Assembly: GCA_021613375.1 (NCBI GenBank)
Contig: CM038703.1
Location: 56,131,254-56,195,253, forward strand
Reading direction: 5' to 3'
Source of the DNA: Megaleporinus macrocephalus
Lineage: Eukaryota; Chordata; Actinopteri; Characiformes; Anostomidae
DNA length: 64,000 nucleotides
Part shown: positions 60,111 to 64,000 of the stretch, one piece after another
How positions within the stretch are numbered: position 1 is the stretch's first letter
Layout of the letters: each line of letters starts with the position of its first letter
Made by a program: the position numbers and the translations under genes
Notes under the pieces: model-generated
What the model saw: only the letters and a program-made list of their open reading frames with translations
Databases searched by the model: none
Told to the model about the DNA's origin: nothing

Positions 60111-60200
60111 GTCCTGTGTTAGAGAATGTTGGTCAGATGGGGGATGTAGTGTGTCTGAGGTTGTGTGGATACTAAACACTCGTGTACTGAAAGAGCTCGA
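60110..60200 (+). repeat. fragment shared with the MITE inside the foldback element
   Basis: GTGTCTGAGGTTGTGTGGAT and ACTAAACACTCGTGTACTGA correspond to GCGTCCGAGGTTGTGTGGAC and ACTAAACACTCGCACACTGA at about 62447-62487. Confidence 0.75.
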
Positions 60201-61379
60201 CTGCTTTACCAGTCCACCAGTGAACACCGGGTCCAGTCCAGTACGTCCAGGTGGACAGAAATCACTGAAGCCCTCGAAATCCCAGCCGAATGGAGCTACA
60301 GTGTTTACCAGTGAACCGTACATCTCAGCTGAATATTGCTAACTTCAATCATATCAATGGGAAATAATCTCAAAAGGAATCTAGGAATCTTTCTAGTAAA
60401 CAGTGACTCTGAAAGCAAAATCGTAGTCTGTGAGTAAAAGTCTGTGACTAGTGTTTAGATGTGAGAGCGTGTCAGACTTTAGTCTATAAAACGACTTTTC
60501 AGAGTCTTTTAAAAGTCTTCTAGCGTAAGGTCAGCATAAGCCTAGCTTAAATCAAAAGGAATACTCAGCACTTATGAGAGAGCAGGAGCATATCTACGTT
60601 TTTAACCCCGATAGATTGACTAAGATGAAAACACAAATATAGTTGAGCGGCTATAATGGAATTTAGGAGAAAATAATAATAGATGGTACGGCAATAGTAC
60701 TTTCCTTTGTTGAATAACAAAAACAAATAAAACTAATAAATGTGCATGCCACCAGAGACTATTATAAATGCTCTAATTTCAGGTAGTACTGTACACTCAC
60801 AATAAATCTATGAACACAAATCTTTTTTGCAGCTCAACACCATTTACTGTGCTGGAAGAAACTTAACGGCTTAATAATGAACTCAGTACCTCAGTAATAA
60901 ACTCAACCGTTTAATATTAAGAAATTTAACAGCTCAGTATTGAAAGGGTATATAACACATGCGTAAGCTCAGTGTATTTCAGTTAGTTACCTCCAGTGAG
61001 CCGACACAGACACACACAGACAGCAACACTGCCCCCCCAACAACAACAAGTAACAAGTGTTACCTCGTTTATAATTTTAGGTCAACAACATGTCAGTTTC
61101 ACACGCCTACGTCCCCGACCCCTACAGCAAGCCTGCAGAAAGCCCCCTCCCTCTAAGCCGGTGGAGCAAGCAGCTACAGCTAACGCAGCTAACAGAGCTA
61201 TTTTAAAACCAGCAAAGTTGGTTCACTGCGGCTTCCACACATAAAGCTACCTACGTTCAGGTAATTAACCTTTTAGTCACACGCTGCAGAGCTCCCCCCA
61301 GAACTTCCTCGAACTGCTCTCCTCTCTCTCGCTCCGCCTCCTTTTTTTAGCCCCACCCCCAGATTACTGAATTCTCAGT
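60201..61379. other. intergenic sequence
   Basis: No gene or array recognised. Around 60840-60935 AACTCA/TTTAAT words recur weakly. Two short plus frames at 60959-61244 have no domain. Confidence 0.4.
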
Positions 61380-61947
61380 AAACAGTAGGCTTGTTGGAGA
61401 TACGGCTGTGTCTGGCCTTGGTGGTCAGCGAGAGTAGCCGGACGAAGGGGGTGGGGGTGGGGGGGGGGGGGGATTAGAAAACACCCTCAACTCTGACGGT
61501 CGCCACCTGCAGCCCACGTGAACAACGGCGAGTCTCGCGCTTATACAGCTGACGAAGTAAGAAAAACAGTAAGAAGAAAAATAGATCCACACAGTGATGT
61601 AGTGCTTTAAAGACAGTTACTAATCAGAGCAGTTCAGAACGTTCTAGAAGAACAGAGTATAGATCTACAGCACCGGAGCCTCTTCAGGATCTGAAATACT
61701 GATTCTCAAAATAGAAATATGTAGAATACTGTATGAACTGAACTGTAATGCTAGATATGATAGTATTAGTGTGAATATGAGGCCTTTAAAGAGTTTTAGA
61801 GGAGATTTATATTTATATATATTTTACAATGAAAAGAGTTAACTGTCAGAGGTGTCCACGGGGCTTCTAACCAATGAGAATTAAGCTCTGTCGTCATCAA
61901 GCCGTCTCTCGGCTCGCGCAGTTCGTGGAGAGCAACTGCAGAGACTG
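61380..61947 (+). repeat. foldback element, left arm (~568 bp)
   Basis: The outer end reads AAACAGTAGGCTTGTTGGAG. The whole arm matches the reverse complement of 62570-63138 with only scattered substitutions and a few small indels (for example, extra bases near 62955-62965 in the right arm). Confidence 0.9.
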
Positions 61948-61948
61948 T

Positions 61949-62544
61949 GGGTGCGTCCGAAATCACGTACTTCCAAACTGAACTCTGAACAGTACGCAAA
62001 AGCAGTGCGCGAGAGTGACCAGGGTGTCCGAATATGTAGTACTCGGCGAGCAGTACGCGAAAACGTTCTGCACCGGCAGACATTTTTAAGTATGCAGCCC
62101 CAGCACACTGTCCTATCCCAGAATTCCATCGGAGCGGCGGAGGAATTCAAAGCGGAGGAGAAAGCGCTGTGAAACGCGGAACGCCGGCTGTGTGTACGTA
62201 GCTACGGCTAGTGAACTGCTGCTACAGGAGTTAGCGCTGCTTCTGAGGTGAACACTGATTAAACTCCTCCTGTTTGGTCTCTGAGCTACAGCTCCACACC
62301 GCCTGAGTACATATTCAGACAAACACGCAGAACGGTGTGTCTCTAAACCCGTCAGTAAACGGAGCTTTTAAATGAATAGCGGGACCTTCACCGTGATGGT
62401 CTGACGTCTTGCGTCACAGGACGTTGGTGAGATGGCGGACGTAGTGCGTCCGAGGTTGTGTGGACACTAAACACTCGCACACTGAAAGAGTGCACTAGCT
62501 CCAACTGAGTACATACTGATCTAGTACACTATTTCAGACGCACC
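61949..62544. mobile_element. MITE with GGGTGCGTCCGAAAT termini between the arms
   Basis: Left end GGGTGCGTCCGAAATCACGT (61949), right end ATTTCAGACGCACCC (62530-62544), imperfect inverted termini of about 15 bp. A TGT trinucleotide stands directly outside both ends, a possible 3-bp target duplication. I recall GTGCGTCCGAAAT-type ends from common fish MITEs. No transposase. Confidence 0.65.
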
Positions 62545-62569
62545 CTGTGTGAAGTGGAACACGCCTAAT

Positions 62570-63138
62570 CAGTCTCCGCAGTGGCTCTCCACGAACTGCG
62601 CGAGCCGAGAGACGGCTTGATGACGACAGAGCTTAATTCTCATTGGTTAGAAGCCCCGTGGACACCTCTGACAGTTAACTCTTTTCATTGTAAAATATAT
62701 ATAAATATAAATCTCCTCTAAAACTCTTTAAAGGCCTCATATTCACACTAATACTATCATATCTAGCATTACAGTTCAGTTCATACAGTATTCTACATAT
62801 TTCTATTTTCAGAATCAGTATTTCAGATCCTGAAGAGGCTCCGGTGCTGTAGATCTATACTCTGTTCTTCTAGAACGTTCTGAACTGCTCTGATTAGTAA
62901 CTGTCTTTAAAGCACTACATCACTGTGTGGATCTATTTTTCTTCTTACTGTTTTTCTCCTGCGTCTACTTCATCAGCTGTATAAGCGCGACACCCGCCGT
63001 TGTTCACGTGGGCTGCAGGTGGCGACTGTCCGAGTTGAGGGTCTTTTCTAATCCCCCCCCCCCCCCTCCACTGCGTCCGGCTGCTCTTACTGACCACCAA
63101 GGCCAGACACAGCCGTATCTCCAACAAGCCTACTGTTT
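62570..63138 (-). repeat. foldback element, right arm
   Basis: Inverted partner of 61380-61947. It ends AAGCCTACTGTTT. The internal C-run (63053-63067) pairs with the G-run of the left arm (about 61457-61472). Confidence 0.9.
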
Positions 63139-63385
63139 TTTATTATTATTTATGTACTGTATTTAAATTTGCTGTTCTGTTTATCTTTGGTTGTTTATTT
63201 TTTGTTTATTATTTTTGTTGCTGGATAAACATCCGGCGGCTTATCTATATTTTTCATCAGTTTTATATAACAAACAAACAAACAAACAAACAAATAAATA
63301 AATAGATAAATAAATAAATAAATGCCATTTGTAGAATAAATAAATCCTAAAAGTCCTAAAAAACGCCTCGGCTTTGATGTCAGAA
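63139..63385. other. T/A-rich spacer with (AAAC)n(AAAT)n
   Basis: AAAC units at 63269-63292 pass into AAAT units up to about 63322. Otherwise unassigned. Confidence 0.6.
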
Positions 63386-63870
63386 GTATTTCCGGGTGAC
63401 GAGCAGCGAGGCGGCGGCGCGCGCGGATGCTGTAAATAAAGTAGGTCTGTTTTTATTATTAATAATTTGATCTCCTTTGATCTTCTTTGATCTTTAGGTA
63501 CTGGAACCGAGCGCTCTCTGTTCACGCTCCTCTGATCTTTACGGTGTTTAGTCACCTGCGGCTCGTGCTCAGGTGCGCGCTCCAGGAATTGTTCGTTCCA
63601 CCTTAAACGCTGCAGCAGCTCGAGCGCCGCAGTAGAACAGGTGCAGAGTTTAAGGTGGACCTGAGAGTTCGGTCCAGCCTCGCAGCTGCCGTGTCCGATC
63701 TGTCAGCGGCTCTTGGTCTCTGCTGGAGGCTGAGCGCGCTGAGCGGAGATCAGACTCCGAGATGATCAGAACGGACTTTTAATAACGAGCCGGGAATCGC
63801 GGAGGGCCCTGATGCTAACTAGCCTAGCCGCTCGCGCTAGCCTGGCTGTGACGGGGCCGGAGCGTGTGCT
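63386..63870 (+). promoter_or_regulatory. CpG-rich segment, possible promoter or first exon of a gene to the right
   Basis: CpG is frequent (GAGGCGGCGGCGCGCGCGGA near 63407), unlike the preceding sequence. No TATA box. CCACCTTAAAC (63599) faces GTTTAAGGTGG (63648). No convincing coding frame, so if this is a gene start it would be 5' leader. GGT|GTAAGT at 63909 is a good donor candidate. Confidence 0.45.
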
Positions 63871-64000
63871 GGGGTAGATAAGTGTGTAAATGGTGATCAG
63901 AAGTCGGTGTAAGTAATCGATCTATTAGTTTTGGGTGATAATCACTTCAGCGGGAGGAATTAAACCAGACTGCGCTGTACAGAGCGAGATGTGTAGCTCA

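Noticed and set aside
59688..60342. Short ORFs on both strands downstream of the cystatin gene
   Set aside because: No domain; they overlap duplicated words and a MITE fragment.

Overview
The window looks like teleost fish nuclear DNA. The evidence is a Tc1-type transposon, L1/Tx1-like and L2-like LINE remains, a Ty3/gypsy fragment with integrase upstream of reverse transcriptase, two tRNA-headed SINEs sharing a conserved central block, long TC/AC/AAAT microsatellites, and a vertebrate-style split gene. I cannot fix the species; an otophysan fish would fit. Adding up the spans, about half of the window (roughly 32 kb) is tandem repeat. One assembly gap of N lies at 23057-24052. Several arrays contain patches full of one- or two-base indels that look like unpolished long-read consensus.

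One protein-coding gene can be supported, and only by joining exons. It is a small cystatin of stefin (type 1) architecture on the + strand. Exon 1 is 37807-37935 (signal peptide plus a Gly-Gly N-terminus), exon 2 is 40685-40786 (with the QVVAG inhibitory loop) and exon 3 is 58823-58933. All junctions are phase 0 with GT-AG borders, giving 113 residues. A TATA box lies at 37709. Intron 1 (2.7 kb) consists almost wholly of a 37-bp array and a 7-bp array. Intron 2 (18.0 kb) holds a 6.2-kb array of a 14-bp unit, a dead Tc1 transposon, a broken LINE, a 31-bp array and a 4.1-kb array of a 28-bp unit. It ends in a TC microsatellite that serves as the polypyrimidine tract of the last acceptor.

Layout. 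1-12.7 kb: mostly single-copy or decayed-repeat sequence with a TC microsatellite, minisatellites (117, 29 and 43 bp), one SINE, TA-flanked palindromic MITEs and an interspersed element whose inverted partner lies 11.6 kb away. 12.7-23 kb: 19-bp, 31-bp and 10-bp arrays, a translocated second copy of the 31+10 bp composite, a cluster of CTCF-like GCGCCCCCT sites, and a 31-bp array running into the gap. 24-37.3 kb: a 38-bp array (a dimer of a 19-bp unit), a 34-bp array, a 223-base G tract, a decayed Ty3/gypsy fragment, a degenerate minisatellite interrupted by a SINE, and a large 19-bp array. 37.4-59.8 kb: the cystatin gene. 59-63.1 kb: an L2-like fragment and a 1.76-kb foldback element with arms of about 568 bp and a MITE at its centre. 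63.4-64 kb: a CpG-rich segment that may be the promoter or first exon of a gene continuing to the right.

Most long open frames are artefacts of repeat periodicity. The three ~2,000-codon frames at 41-47.7 kb read the same peptide cycle, because a 14-bp unit without stops cycles through all frames.
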